From Tenuifilum sp. 4138str (GTDB lineage Bacteria; Bacteroidota; Bacteroidia; Bacteroidales; Tenuifilaceae), in NCBI RefSeq assembly GCF_041102575.1, contig NZ_JBGCUE010000013.1:1-64000 (forward strand): DNA of 64,000 nt, in the 5' to 3' direction. The notes beneath the pieces are model-generated. The model was not told the origin of the DNA and did not search any database. It was given only the letters and a program-made list of their open reading frames with translations. A program made the translations under genes and the position numbers. Below are positions 44,607 to 54,862 of the stretch, piece by piece. The stretch's first letter is position 1. Every line of letters starts with the position of its first letter.

Positions 44607-45647
44607 ATGGCTTCAACCATTAGTATCGATAAATTTATTGAACTATCAGATATTTACCCCGTTGTTGATGTGCGCTCACCTTCGGAATATGCTCGTGGAC
44701 ATATTCCAGGTGCATTTAATATTCCCCTTTTTTCCGACGAGGAACGCGCTGCTGTAGGAACTAAATATGTGAGGGAAGGACGACAACAAGCCGTTAGACT
44801 GGGACTTGAGCTGGTTGCTACTAAGCTAAACTGGTTTGTTGATTCATTAAGTTCAATGGTTAACCAAAAAAACATTCTGGTTTACTGCTGGCGTGGTGGA
44901 ATGCGAAGTGCCAGCATGAGTTGGCTTTTTGGCTTAGCTGGTTTTAAGCCCTTTACGTTGGAAGGTGGTTATAAGTCATACAGGCGATACGCTCAGGCTG
45001 CTTTCGATAAGAAATATAAATTTATTGTCCTTGGCGGTATGACCGGCTGCGGTAAAACCGAACTTCTTAAAAAGCTTAAGGAAAACGACGAGCAGGTTGT
45101 GGATTTGGAAGGGCTTGCCAACCACAAGGGTTCTGCGTTCGGCTGGATAAACCAACCGCAGCAACCCACCACTGAGCACTTTGAAAATCTACTTTTTAAT
45201 GAACTACGAAAGTTAAACCCTGCACTGCCTATCTGGATTGAGGATGAGAGTAAAAGTATTGGTTCAATTTTTATACCACTATCAATTTATAACCAAATTA
45301 TTAATAGTCCAACCATTATTGTTGAAGCTGACCTAAATAGTAGAATCGACAGGCTGATTAGCGACTACACGGCATGCGATAAACAGGACTTAATTAACTC
45401 GATTCTGCGAATACAAAAGCGCTTGGGGTTAGAAAAGGCAAAACGTTGTATTGAGTATATCGAGTCGGGAAATCTGCGCGATGCTATTGCCATTACGCTG
45501 GAATATTACGACAAGACCTATCGTTACGGAATTGAGCAAAAGAAAATACCACCAAAGTTTTTAACCTTTGATGGTACAAGCAACGATATGATTGTAAAAC
45601 TAACGTCGGTTGGTAAAAGTATTAAACACCCAGTGTTCCCGGATTAA
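44607..45647 (+). CDS. mnmH: tRNA 2-selenouridine synthase
   Basis: The 346 residues have an N-terminal rhodanese domain with the active Cys94 in VYCWRGGMRS and a P-loop GGMTGCGKT (143-151) in the C-terminal domain. It swaps sulfur for selenium at wobble uridine 34 of certain tRNAs, via geranylation, using selenophosphate. No selD is present in this window. Its 3' end overlaps the convergent universal stress protein gene by 26 bp. Confidence 0.95.
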   Translation: MASTISIDKFIELSDIYPVVDVRSPSEYARGHIPGAFNIPLFSDEERAAVGTKYVREGRQQAVRLGLELVATKLNWFVDSLSSMVNQKNILVYCWRGGMRSASMSWLFGLAGFKPFTLEGGYKSYRRYAQAAFDKKYKFIVLGGMTGCGKTELLKKLKENDEQVVDLEGLANHKGSAFGWINQPQQPTTEHFENLLFNELRKLNPALPIWIEDESKSIGSIFIPLSIYNQIINSPTIIVEADLNSRIDRLISDYTACDKQDLINSILRIQKRLGLEKAKRCIEYIESGNLRDAIAITLEYYDKTYRYGIEQKKIPPKFLTFDGTSNDMIVKLTSVGKSIKHPVFPD

Positions 45648-46461
45648 TGCAAAGTACTGGGATTTTGGCTTTATTGGCAATAACGTATTGCTCCTGGGCT
45701 CCAAAAACAAAATCGGTTAGGTCGATATTAGGGGTTGTCATCACAATAATCAATTCGGCCTCAATATCGGTTGCCAGGTTAACAATTTCCTCCTGAAAAC
45801 TTTTGCCCTTTGCGGCATTATGAATTTCCCAGTCCAGACCACTGGATTCTATATGCATTTTGGCAAAAGATAGGTTATTGTTAATTTTTTTCTGAACGCC
45901 TGAATCGAAAGCATTGGGTACAATCACATGGATCTTTGAGCCAAACAGCTTAGCAAAACGAATTCCCCATTGAATTTTCTCTTTATCCTCATCCCTGAAC
46001 TCAACGGGCATAACAATATGTGAAAATCCCTTTGTCATATCGGGCTCATCCTGAACAACTAAGAATGGCACCTCGGAGCCGGCAATAACCTTTAGAGCCC
46101 AACTTCCTGTTAACTTTTGTACCCCTTTTATTCCATGGGTACCCATAATTACCATTTCGGCATTTATTTCACTGGCAAACTCGCTGATAGTATCAAAAAT
46201 ATTGCCCTCTAAAATGTGAGTTTTAACCTCAACGCCATACTCGTTTACTATTCTTTGCTGATCGTCCTTCAGCTTTTGACTTGCATCATCCTCGCTAAAC
46301 TTACTTTTACTGAATAAGCCGCCGGTTTGAATAACATGAACTAGGTTGATTTCAATGGGTTCCTTAGCAAGCTTCATCAGCTTTATGGCATGCTTTAGTG
46401 CATTTTCTGCAACAGGGGTAAAGTCCCAAGGAATTAGATATTTGTTAATATTTTCTGCCAT
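45622..46461 (-). CDS. Tandem universal stress protein
   Basis: The 279 residues hold two Usp domains (about 5-140 and 145-278). The first has MVIMGTHGIKGVQKLTGSWALKVI, near the ATP-binding G-2x-G-9x-G pattern; the second ends in a weaker form. It should bind ATP or be a stress-response signalling protein in the cytoplasm. The final eight codons overlap the convergent mnmH gene. Confidence 0.9.
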   Translation of the reverse strand: MAENINKYLIPWDFTPVAENALKHAIKLMKLAKEPIEINLVHVIQTGGLFSKSKFSEDDASQKLKDDQQRIVNEYGVEVKTHILEGNIFDTISEFASEINAEMVIMGTHGIKGVQKLTGSWALKVIAGSEVPFLVVQDEPDMTKGFSHIVMPVEFRDEDKEKIQWGIRFAKLFGSKIHVIVPNAFDSGVQKKINNNLSFAKMHIESSGLDWEIHNAAKGKSFQEEIVNLATDIEAELIIVMTTPNIDLTDFVFGAQEQYVIANKAKIPVLCINPGTLGV

Positions 46462-46540
46462 AGGTTTTACATTTTAGTTCTAAAATTGGGTAGTTAAATT
46501 TACTAAATTTTAATTTAAAATCAATCCTTTAACCCAATTT

Positions 46541-47515
46541 TCAATTTTTTCGGCCAATTAACTTTGTTAATATTTGATTAAGCACATCTTTTCTGGATTC
46601 GCTTACTTTAAGCTGATTGATGGCCTGCGTGGCATTATTAAAGTATGTATCGATAATGCTTACCATTTCCTGCTGAACTTCCGCTTTACTGTAGTAATCC
46701 ATTACCTTGCTAATCTTTAACTCGTCAGGCAATGATTTGTTGTTGTATAGCTCAATAAAGTCGTTTCTATGTGTCCCATTTAGCTTTTCGGCTGCAATAA
46801 TGGTTAACATGGTTTTTTTTGATGCCACAATGTCGCCACCAATGCGTTTACCAAAAGTACTTGAATCGCCATAACAGTCAAGCATATCGTCCTGAAGCTG
46901 AAAAGCCAATCCCATCGACCTGCCAAACTCACCAATAAGCTCTACATCATTCCTGCCTGCACCACCAATTACTGCACCAATCTGCAGAGCCCCTTTAAGT
47001 AATATTGATGTTTTTAGCTCTATCATTTTAAGATACTCATCGCGAGAAACCATGATGTCCGACTCAAAATCCATATCCATTTGCTGGCCCTCGCATAAAC
47101 CCATGGCAAAAGAGTTGAAAATATTAATCACCTCGGGCAAAATCGACTTATCAACCTGAACAAGCAACTTGTAGGCTAGCACTGTCATGGCATCCCCTGA
47201 AAGAATTGCAATATTGGGATTCCACTTTTTATGAATGGTTACTAACCCTCTACGCATATCAGCGTTATCCATAATATCGTCGTGGACCAAAGTAAAATTA
47301 TGGAAAATCTCAACAGCTAGAGCTGCTGGTAACGCTCGGTCAATATCCTCAGAGTAAAGATTACACGCTGCAAGTACAAGAGCCGGGCGAATTCGCTTAC
47401 CACCCATACCCATTATGTATGCTATTGGCTCGTAGAGGTTTCTTGGCTCTCCTGTTAAATCAAGCTGCTTAATTGCTGAGTCAACTTTCTGGTTTATTGA
47501 TTCAAGTGTATACAT
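46541..47515 (-). CDS. Polyprenyl diphosphate synthase
   Basis: The 324-residue trans-prenyltransferase has the first Asp-rich motif DDIMD (79-83) and the second DDMLD (209-213), with GGKRIRP and the TVLAYKLL region between. It makes long-chain polyprenyl diphosphate, for instance for menaquinone. The residues before the first motif that set the chain length (HNFTLVH) have a small/medium side chain, in keeping with a long product. It is 12 bp after the MMPL gene. Confidence 0.93.
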   Translation of the reverse strand: MYTLESINQKVDSAIKQLDLTGEPRNLYEPIAYIMGMGGKRIRPALVLAACNLYSEDIDRALPAALAVEIFHNFTLVHDDIMDNADMRRGLVTIHKKWNPNIAILSGDAMTVLAYKLLVQVDKSILPEVINIFNSFAMGLCEGQQMDMDFESDIMVSRDEYLKMIELKTSILLKGALQIGAVIGGAGRNDVELIGEFGRSMGLAFQLQDDMLDCYGDSSTFGKRIGGDIVASKKTMLTIIAAEKLNGTHRNDFIELYNNKSLPDELKISKVMDYYSKAEVQQEMVSIIDTYFNNATQAINQLKVSESRKDVLNQILTKLIGRKN

Positions 47516-47527
47516 TCTGGTTGATTT

Positions 47528-49879
47528 TTACTCTTCGTCGTCGAAACCGCTACTCATTTCCATTACAAGTTCTTCCTCCTCGGGTTTTAATGGCTTGGGT
47601 TTATCAAATTGACGTAAAAAAGAGGGAAGTACAAATAGGTTTGTAATAACGGCATACAGCAGGGTTATGGCAACTAAAAGCCCAAGTGCTTTTGTACCAC
47701 CAAACCGTGAAGCAATAAACACACTAAATCCGAAAAGTAATACTATTGACGTATAAATCATGCTAATACCCGTTTCACGAATTGCATGAAATATTGACTC
47801 TTTGATATTGAACTTGGTTAAATACAATTCCTGACGATACTTTGTAAGAAAGTGGATTGAGTTGTCAACAGCAATACCCAAAGCAATACTAAATACAATT
47901 ACGGTGCTTGGTTTTAGGTTTATACCAAGAAAACCCATGGTGGCAGCAGTTAGTATTAGCGGAATAAGATTTATTCCAATGGCAAAAAGTACCATTCTAA
48001 ACTTACGGAATAACCAAGCTATGGCAAGGGCAATAAGTATTACAGCAAGAATTAGGCTCGATGATAAACTTTGTACTAAATATTTAATTCCATAGGTAGT
48101 AATTACGCTTGCCCCAGCAATATGAACATTTGTATGCTCATCTTCAAAAACCTGCTTAATGTCATTGTTAATGCTGTCGAACAAAATGCTCATTTTTTCA
48201 GAACCAATGTCGGCCACATTGTACATTATCCTTACATACTGGCCGGTTGAGTCGGTCATTCGGGCATAAACATCACTAACACCAATGCTTCGAGGAATAT
48301 ATGACATTATAAATGCTCGTTCAAAGGGGCCGGGTAGCCGGTATTGGCTCTCATTACCGTTATAGTAAGCTTGCCGGGCAAATTTTGCCATCTCGGCTAT
48401 TGAAAAAGGTTTGGAAAGCTCTGGGTAATCGATTAGTTTTTCCTGTAATCTTTCAACTTTTTGGTATACGGAATAGTTTTGGTAACCATTAGGTTTTCCT
48501 GTGTTGTAAACTATTTCAAGAGGCATAACCCCCGTAAAATGGTTTTCAAAAAATTTCAAGTCGCGCTGTACCGGGTGATTATGGGGAACATCATCAACCA
48601 TGTAACCGTTTGCCTTCAAGAGCGAAGCACCAAATATTCCAATAATCAAAACAAAAACCGTAATGGCAAAAACCCATTTGCGCTTGTAATAGGTGGTTAA
48701 TACTATACGTGAAACCGCTTGTTTAAAAGTATTTCGATTAAGATGACTTAAGTGTCGAGCTTTGGGTGTAGGGCTTATGCTAAAGAAGAAAGGTATAACA
48801 ACTAATGAAATAAGAAAAATACCTAGAACGTTTAAAAAGGCAATCAAACCAAACTCCCGTAAAATTTGTGTTTTAGTGAAAACAAATGTTACAAAACCCA
48901 ATGCAGTGGTTAAATTGGTTAAAAACGTTGCACTACCAATTCGGTATATAACCCGGTAAAGAGCTTTGATTTTATGGCGGTGATGGGCTATTTCATGATG
49001 GTACTTGTTAATTAGGTAGATACAATTGGGAACCCCTATCACTATTAACAATGGAGGCACAACTGCAGTTAGCAATGTTAAATCGTAACCGAAAAGGGTA
49101 AGCGAACCTAACGACCATACTACGGCAGTACCCACTACCACCAAAGAAATAAATAGCACGCGGAATGAGCGGAAAAGCACTAAAAGAATAATTGCAGTAA
49201 CCAGAGCAGCAAGGCCAACAAATAGGAACATTTCGTATTTAATCATTTCGGCAACCACTGCTCTTATGTAGGGTAAGCCAGAGTAGTGGAGTGCGTTTCC
49301 GGTTCTAGCCTCGTATTCTTGTGATGCTTCCTTTACCTGGTTTATGATTTTAATGCGGTCTACCCTGGTCATCTTTTCTCTGTTCAGGGTTATAAGCATT
49401 AGGTAGGTGTTGGTTTCAGCATTATAAAGCAATCCCTTATAGAATGGTAGGTTTTTAACCTGCTTACTAAGGGAATCCGGACTAATCGTATTAAGGTTAT
49501 CCAGCAACTTTTTAGCAACGAACTTCCTGGTAATAGTATCTTTTTCAAGTGTAATAATATCGATAACGGAGAAAACGTTTTCTACACCATCTACTTGCTT
49601 GATTTTATTGGACAAATTCTCCCAAAGCAAAACTCTATCGCTACTAAAAAAGGCTGAATCCGTTACCCCAATAACCATAATATTCTCACCCTTTCCAAAA
49701 AGTTTTGCCAATCTCTCGTTTTGGATATATATGCTATCGGTTTTTGGAACAAGGGGGATGGGTTTGTATGACAGCCTTACTTTACTTGCCTTCCAACCCA
49801 TGAACAAAGTAAATACCAGTAAAATAGACACTAGGATGAACCGTCTCTTCAGAATAAATCGGGCAAGTTTATGAAACAT
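47528..49879 (-). CDS. MMPL/RND-family transporter
   Basis: The 783-residue protein has twelve or so membrane helices in two halves, each with a large periplasmic loop (about 40-200 and 420-590). The helix blocks TAVVPPLLIVIGVPNCIYLINKYHHE and SIALGIAVDNSIHFLTKYRQE carry the family motif. It may move lipids or other hydrophobic compounds across the inner membrane. The start at 49879 (MFHKLARF) is chosen over the ATG seven codons upstream. The neighbouring polyprenyl synthase hints at a lipid partner. Confidence 0.9.
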   Translation of the reverse strand: MFHKLARFILKRRFILVSILLVFTLFMGWKASKVRLSYKPIPLVPKTDSIYIQNERLAKLFGKGENIMVIGVTDSAFFSSDRVLLWENLSNKIKQVDGVENVFSVIDIITLEKDTITRKFVAKKLLDNLNTISPDSLSKQVKNLPFYKGLLYNAETNTYLMLITLNREKMTRVDRIKIINQVKEASQEYEARTGNALHYSGLPYIRAVVAEMIKYEMFLFVGLAALVTAIILLVLFRSFRVLFISLVVVGTAVVWSLGSLTLFGYDLTLLTAVVPPLLIVIGVPNCIYLINKYHHEIAHHRHKIKALYRVIYRIGSATFLTNLTTALGFVTFVFTKTQILREFGLIAFLNVLGIFLISLVVIPFFFSISPTPKARHLSHLNRNTFKQAVSRIVLTTYYKRKWVFAITVFVLIIGIFGASLLKANGYMVDDVPHNHPVQRDLKFFENHFTGVMPLEIVYNTGKPNGYQNYSVYQKVERLQEKLIDYPELSKPFSIAEMAKFARQAYYNGNESQYRLPGPFERAFIMSYIPRSIGVSDVYARMTDSTGQYVRIMYNVADIGSEKMSILFDSINNDIKQVFEDEHTNVHIAGASVITTYGIKYLVQSLSSSLILAVILIALAIAWLFRKFRMVLFAIGINLIPLILTAATMGFLGINLKPSTVIVFSIALGIAVDNSIHFLTKYRQELYLTKFNIKESIFHAIRETGISMIYTSIVLLFGFSVFIASRFGGTKALGLLVAITLLYAVITNLFVLPSFLRQFDKPKPLKPEEEELVMEMSSGFDDEE

Positions 49880-49969
49880 TATTTTACTTTTAAGATTCAA
49901 TCAGCAATATTAGAAATAATATGAATATGTTGTTGCAGCTATAGCTAATCAATACATAAAATATTGATT

Positions 49970-49999
49970 TTTGATTTATTCAGGTAAAAGTTACCTTTG
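49970..49999 (+). promoter_or_regulatory. Promoter of the Na/Pi symporter gene
   Basis: TTTG (49970-49973), 18 bases, then TACCTTTG (49992-49999) fit the Bacteroidota promoter. The ATG at 50055 is downstream of it, while an earlier possible start at 49971 would lie inside, so the later start is right. Confidence 0.6.
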
Positions 50000-50054
50000 C
50001 AAAAATTTGTTCCGATTTTTAATAATTTCTAGTTATTTAAACCAAAATATACCA

Positions 50055-51785
50055 ATGAATTACGGACTTCTTGATCTTTTGAACTTAATTGGTTCGTTGG
50101 GACTATTCCTTTACGGAATGAAAATGATGAGCGAATCGCTCCAAAAGGTAGCAGGCGATAAGATGCGTGCCATCTTGAGTTCCATGACATCCAACAGGTT
50201 TATGGGAATCATAACTGGCTTTCTTGTTACAACTGTAATTCAGTCGTCATCGGCTACAACTGTTATGGTTGTTAGCTTTGTTAACGCCGGTTTGCTATCG
50301 TTGGTTCAGTCTATTGGCGTTATTATGGGTGCAAATATTGGTACAACAGTAACGGCATGGCTAATATCGCTATTGGGTTTCAAGTTTAGCATTATACTTG
50401 TTGCAATCCCTCTAATTGGAGTGGGTTTTCCTCTCCTTTTTTCCCGTAAGCAAAACCTCAAGTTTTGGGGAGAGTTTCTTATTGGCTTCTCATTGCTTTT
50501 TATTGGTTTGGAATTTCTTAAAAATTCGGTACCGCGAGTAGATCAAAACCCGGAGATGTTTGCATTTCTTTCCAATTACACCGATATGGGCATTTTGTCT
50601 GTAATACTCTTTCTGGGCATTGGTTCGCTTTTAACCATAGTAATTCAATCGTCGAGTGCAACCATGGCATTAACGCTGGTTATGTGCAACCAGGGGTGGA
50701 TTTCATTTGAAATTGCAGCAGCCATGGTGCTTGGTGAGAATATTGGAACAACTATCACAGCAAATATTGCCGCAATTATCGGTAACGTTTCAGCCAAACG
50801 TGCAGCAAGAGCTCACTTCTTTTTTAATGTAATTGGAGTAATTTGGATGTTGATAATTTTCTTTCCATTTACTCGAACCATTGCTAATGTTTTATTTGAT
50901 ATTACAGGTAAATCGCCTTATACCGATACAGTTGAGATACCCTTTGCCCTTAGCATTTTCCACTCATCGTTTAATCTGATAAACACCTTCGTACTCGTTT
51001 GGTTTACACCTTTGCTCGTTAAACTGGTAACCTGGATAACCCCTTCGAAAAAGGAAGAGGACGAAGAGTTTAGGTTGGTTCACATCAATGCCGGGTTAAT
51101 GACTACAGCCGAGCTCTCATTGGTGCAAGCGCATAAAGAGGTTATTACTTTTGCCAAGCGCACTCACCGAATGTTTGGTTTTGTTCGTCAACTTTTTAAT
51201 GAAACCAACGACAAGGAGTTCGACAGTATCTATCAGCGTATCGAAAAATACGAAGGAATAAGCGATAGGGTTGAAGTAGAAATTGCCACTTACCTTAACA
51301 AGGTTTCAACCTACGAACTTAGCGATGAAAGTTCACGTAAACTCCAGGCTTTATTCAGAATAATTAGCGAAATTGAATCGGTTGCCGATAGCAACTTTTC
51401 TTTAGCCCGAACCCTAAAACGCAAGCGTGAACAAAAGGTTTGGTTTAACCAGGAAATGCGCGATAACCTAAACAAATTGTTTGATATGCTCGATGAGGCC
51501 TATAACATCATGAAGGAGAATCTTGAAATTAGCCAGCGAAGCGTTTCCATTAACTTAGGCCCAGTTTATGAGGTTGAAAGCAAGATCAACGAGTTCCGAA
51601 TTTTTCTTAAAGAGGATCATATCAGAAGCATTGAGGCCAATAAGTACAAGTATCAGGCTGGCGTTATTTATAGCGATTTATTTAACGAAGCCGAAAAAAT
51701 GGGCGATTACATCATAAATGTTTCTGAGGCAATTGCTGAAATTGAAAAACCGGTAAAGCATAAATCCTACCCTACCGGCAAATAG
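50055..51785 (+). CDS. Na+/Pi cotransporter (NptA-like) with PhoU-like domain
   Basis: The 576 residues begin with a PNaS-family transporter of two inverted repeats, each with a QSSSAT motif (TTVIQSSSATTVMVV and TIVIQSSSATMALTLV). GLFLYGMKMMSESLQ and GANIGTTVTAWL/GENIGTTITANI also occur in pairs. The C-terminal 200 residues are a helical PhoU-like domain. It imports phosphate with Na+. It ends at a hairpin shared with the convergent ATP synthase operon. Confidence 0.93.
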   Translation: MNYGLLDLLNLIGSLGLFLYGMKMMSESLQKVAGDKMRAILSSMTSNRFMGIITGFLVTTVIQSSSATTVMVVSFVNAGLLSLVQSIGVIMGANIGTTVTAWLISLLGFKFSIILVAIPLIGVGFPLLFSRKQNLKFWGEFLIGFSLLFIGLEFLKNSVPRVDQNPEMFAFLSNYTDMGILSVILFLGIGSLLTIVIQSSSATMALTLVMCNQGWISFEIAAAMVLGENIGTTITANIAAIIGNVSAKRAARAHFFFNVIGVIWMLIIFFPFTRTIANVLFDITGKSPYTDTVEIPFALSIFHSSFNLINTFVLVWFTPLLVKLVTWITPSKKEEDEEFRLVHINAGLMTTAELSLVQAHKEVITFAKRTHRMFGFVRQLFNETNDKEFDSIYQRIEKYEGISDRVEVEIATYLNKVSTYELSDESSRKLQALFRIISEIESVADSNFSLARTLKRKREQKVWFNQEMRDNLNKLFDMLDEAYNIMKENLEISQRSVSINLGPVYEVESKINEFRIFLKEDHIRSIEANKYKYQAGVIYSDLFNEAEKMGDYIINVSEAIAEIEKPVKHKSYPTGK

Positions 51786-51801
51786 TTTAATTAGCTGATA
51801 T

Positions 51802-51829
51802 AAAAAAGCGGGCTGTAGCCCGCTTTTTT
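51802..51829. terminator. Bidirectional terminator, overlapping the atpG stop
   Basis: AAAAAAGCGGGC and GCCCGCTTTTTT form a 12-bp stem with a TGTA loop. It lies 16 bp after the symporter gene, and its 3' T run includes the first two bases of the atpG stop codon, so both convergent transcripts share it. Confidence 0.85.
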
Positions 51830-52706
51830 ACTTACTGCTCAATGCATTTGCACCCGATACAATTTCAAGAATCTCCTTAGTAATTGCAGCCTGGCGTGCT
51901 TTATTGTATTCAAGGAGTAACTGATTGTGTAATGCAACAGCATTTTCTGTGGCCTGATGCATGGCTGTCATACGGGCGCCGTGTTCGGCTGCAACACTTT
52001 CAAGAATTGCCGAATGGATCTTGTTCAAAAGATAGTAAGGTAAAATACGCTCAACCAAAACTTGTGGGTTAGGTTCAATTATTGGTTTAATTTTATTTGC
52101 CTTTTTAGCTGTCCTTGATATATTTATTGGAAGTAACTGCTCTGCTACTTGCTGCTGCGATGCAGCACTTTTAAACATATTGTAAATTAGAAAGATTTTA
52201 TCGGCTGAACCAAGCTTAAACTCGTTAACCAGGGTATTAAAAATATCTTTTGTATTTTCAATATTAGGTTTATCAAGCATTTTATGGTTTAGCTCAATCA
52301 CATTAAAACCCCTTCTGCTTAGTGCTTCGTGTCCCTTTTTACCTAAAGTATAGAATGTTACCCTGGCACTTGGGTGTCTAGCCGATATAGACTTATATTG
52401 CTCAATTGAGTATTTAATGATATTTGAATTGAATGCTCCACACATGCTATTGTTGGAGGTGATAACAATCAAAACGATATTCTTTACTTGTTTTCTTTCG
52501 TTTACATAATCGCCACTTAATGAACCAATAAATTCAATTGATGATTGTAATATATTGTTTACTTGGTCGTTAAAAGGCCTAAAACGTAACACATTAATTT
52601 GTGCCTTTTTGAATTTAGCTGCCGAAACCATTTTCATTGCACTGGTAATCTTCTTTGTGGAAGCTACCGATGCTATTCTGGTTCGTATTTCTTTCAAATT
52701 GGCCAT
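51828..52706 (-). CDS. atpG: ATP synthase F1 subunit gamma
   Basis: The 292-residue central stalk subunit begins LKEIRTRIASVASTKKITSAMKMVSAAKFKKAQ (motif in part: STKKITSAMKMVSA) and ends RMTAMHQATENA...INKARQAAITKEILEIVSGA. These N- and C-terminal helices form the coiled coil turning inside alpha3beta3. It is the last gene of the atpBEFHAG block, 9 bp after atpA, and its stop lies in a terminator. Confidence 0.97.
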   Translation of the reverse strand: MANLKEIRTRIASVASTKKITSAMKMVSAAKFKKAQINVLRFRPFNDQVNNILQSSIEFIGSLSGDYVNERKQVKNIVLIVITSNNSMCGAFNSNIIKYSIEQYKSISARHPSARVTFYTLGKKGHEALSRRGFNVIELNHKMLDKPNIENTKDIFNTLVNEFKLGSADKIFLIYNMFKSAASQQQVAEQLLPINISRTAKKANKIKPIIEPNPQVLVERILPYYLLNKIHSAILESVAAEHGARMTAMHQATENAVALHNQLLLEYNKARQAAITKEILEIVSGANALSSK

Positions 52707-52715
52707 CCGAGAAAT

Positions 52716-54302
52716 TTATTTAAATTCCGTGTAATTTTTTGCAACCTCTTCGGCTAGGTTTGATAGCATATCGGCAATTTGGTCATTAAATTCGCCCTTA
52801 GCTATTTGCTCCAGCTCCGCTTTTAGTAAAAGCTGGCAACGCTCAAGGAAATCCTTCTCAAAATCGCGAACTTTTGCAACGGGGATATTTTTAAGCAGAC
52901 CTTTTGTTCCGCAGAAAATGATTGCAACTTGCAGTTCAACAGGCAAAGGTTGGTATTGACCCTGTTTTAGTATCTCAACGTTTTTTGCCCCTTTGTCCAG
53001 AACAGCAAGTGTAGCAGCATCTAAATCGGCGCCAAACTTGGCAAAAGCCTCAAGCTCTCGATACTGAGCCTGATCCAATTTAAGAGTACCGGCAACCTTG
53101 CGCATGGGTTTTATTTGTGCTTTCCCACCAACACGTGAAACCGAGATACCTACATTGATGGCAGGCCTAATACCGTTGTTGAACAGGTTCGACTCAAGGA
53201 ATATTTGTCCATCGGTAATAGAGATTACGTTTGTAGGTATATATGCCGACACATCACCTGCCTGGGTTTCAATGATTGGTAATGCGGTTAGCGAACCTCC
53301 ACCTTTAACCAAAGGTTTAAGTGCAGATGGCAAATCGTTCATTTGCGAAGCAATATCGTCAGACTCAATAATTTTTGCTGCACGCTCCAGCAAGCGGGAA
53401 TGCAGGTAAAAAACGTCACCGGGGTAAGCCTCTCGCCCTGGAGGGCGGCGTAACAAAAGCGACACCTCGCGATACGAAACAGCTTGCTTTGACAAATCGT
53501 CATAAACAACCAGAGCATGCCGACCAGTATCCCTAAAATATTCACCAATAGTAGCGCCAGCAAATGGTGCATAAAACTGCATGGCTGCAGGATCGGAAGC
53601 CGTGGCAACAACAATGGTGGTGTAATCCATTGCTCCGCTATCCTCAAGCGTTTTAGCAATGCTTGCTACCGTTGATCCTTTTTGTCCAACAGCAACATAA
53701 ATGCAGTATACAGGATCGCCCTTTAAGTAGTTATTCCTTTGGTTTATTATGGTATCTATGGCAATAGCGGTTTTTCCGGTTTGGCGGTCGCCAATAATAA
53801 GCTCTCGCTGTCCCCTTCCAATGGGAATCATTGAGTCAATAGCCTTAATACCGGTTTGTAACGGTTCGGTTACGGGTTGCCTGTATATTACTCCGGGGGC
53901 TTTGCGTTCCAGTGGCAAAATAATAGTCTTTCCCGCTATTGGTCCTTTACCATCAATTGGTTCGCCAAGAGTATTTACCACTCGACCCAAAAGTCCCTCA
54001 CCAACTGGAATTGAGGCAATCTCGCCAAGCCGTTTAACCCTGTCACCCTCCTTAACCTGTTCGGTGGGTCCCAAAAGAACTATACCAACATTATCCTCTT
54101 CAAGGTTAAGGGCAACGCCCTTAACTCCTGATTCAAACTCAACCAGTTCGTTTGACTTTACATTGTTTAGCCCAAAAACACGAGCTATACCATCGCTTAC
54201 CTGTAAAACAAAGCCAGTCTCCTCAAATCTTGCTTTGGTCTCAATACCCGCAAGTTCATCCTTAATGAGTTGAGTTATTTCGGAAGGTTTTATTCCTGCC
54301 AT
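52716..54302 (-). CDS. atpA: ATP synthase F1 subunit alpha
   Basis: The 528-residue non-catalytic nucleotide-binding subunit has the Walker A motif GDRQTGKT (171-178), the [16 protein letters not shown] stretch, the [32 protein letters not shown] region (in part) and the arginine-finger-bearing [10 protein letters not shown]. It follows atpH by 3 bp. Confidence 0.98.
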   Translation of the reverse strand: MAGIKPSEITQLIKDELAGIETKARFEETGFVLQVSDGIARVFGLNNVKSNELVEFESGVKGVALNLEEDNVGIVLLGPTEQVKEGDRVKRLGEIASIPVGEGLLGRVVNTLGEPIDGKGPIAGKTIILPLERKAPGVIYRQPVTEPLQTGIKAIDSMIPIGRGQRELIIGDRQTGKTAIAIDTIINQRNNYLKGDPVYCIYVAVGQKGSTVASIAKTLEDSGAMDYTTIVVATASDPAAMQFYAPFAGATIGEYFRDTGRHALVVYDDLSKQAVSYREVSLLLRRPPGREAYPGDVFYLHSRLLERAAKIIESDDIASQMNDLPSALKPLVKGGGSLTALPIIETQAGDVSAYIPTNVISITDGQIFLESNLFNNGIRPAINVGISVSRVGGKAQIKPMRKVAGTLKLDQAQYRELEAFAKFGADLDAATLAVLDKGAKNVEILKQGQYQPLPVELQVAIIFCGTKGLLKNIPVAKVRDFEKDFLERCQLLLKAELEQIAKGEFNDQIADMLSNLAEEVAKNYTEFK

Positions 54303-54305
54303 AGC

Positions 54306-54860
54306 TTACCTGTTATCAAATTTTTTCTCTAGCAAGTTTTTCTTTACAGAGCTAAGTTGCCCCTTTACGCTCGAATCGAAAACCTTACCATTTACAATTA
54401 ATGTATATCCTGCAATTAACTCAGGTTTAACCTTAACGTCAATTTCACAAGCCGAATTTAAGGTATTTGCCACTTTTGCCTTAATCTTTTCCAATGCTGG
54501 GGGTGTTAACTCATCGGCCATAAGCAATTCCACGTCAAGAATATTTTTGCTATTAAGGTAAATACGACGAAAAATCAAAAGAACATTGAATAAAATATCA
54601 GTTCTATTCTTTTTAATAATCAAGGCAATAAATTGTTTCAATGTTTTAGGTAAAGTATTTCCGGAAACGCGTTCAATCAGACTAATTTTTTCGTCAGGGG
54701 TAAGAGTAATGTCTTCAAGCACTTCGTGCAGTTTCGATTCTTTAGAGAGGATTTCAAGCAAATGACGTATAATGGGATAAATGCTTTCAAGTTCATTGTT
54801 TTCCTGACAGAACTCAAAAAGCCCTTTTGCGTAACGCGATGCTATTGATCCGGAACTCAT
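54306..54860 (-). CDS. atpH: ATP synthase F1 subunit delta
   Basis: The 184-residue delta subunit ties F1 to the peripheral stalk. The N-terminal helical domain starts IASRYAKGLFEFCQE; the C-terminal end has IDVKVKPELIAGYTLIVNGKVFDSSVKGQL, the family signature. Spacing to atpF is 2 bp. Confidence 0.95.
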   Translation of the reverse strand: MSSGSIASRYAKGLFEFCQENNELESIYPIIRHLLEILSKESKLHEVLEDITLTPDEKISLIERVSGNTLPKTLKQFIALIIKKNRTDILFNVLLIFRRIYLNSKNILDVELLMADELTPPALEKIKAKVANTLNSACEIDVKVKPELIAGYTLIVNGKVFDSSVKGQLSSVKKNLLEKKFDNR

Positions 54861-54862
54861 TT

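Noticed and set aside
44607-45647. Selenoprotein gene
   Set aside because: mnmH uses an ordinary Cys94 and no in-frame TGA; it acts on selenium but is not a selenoprotein.
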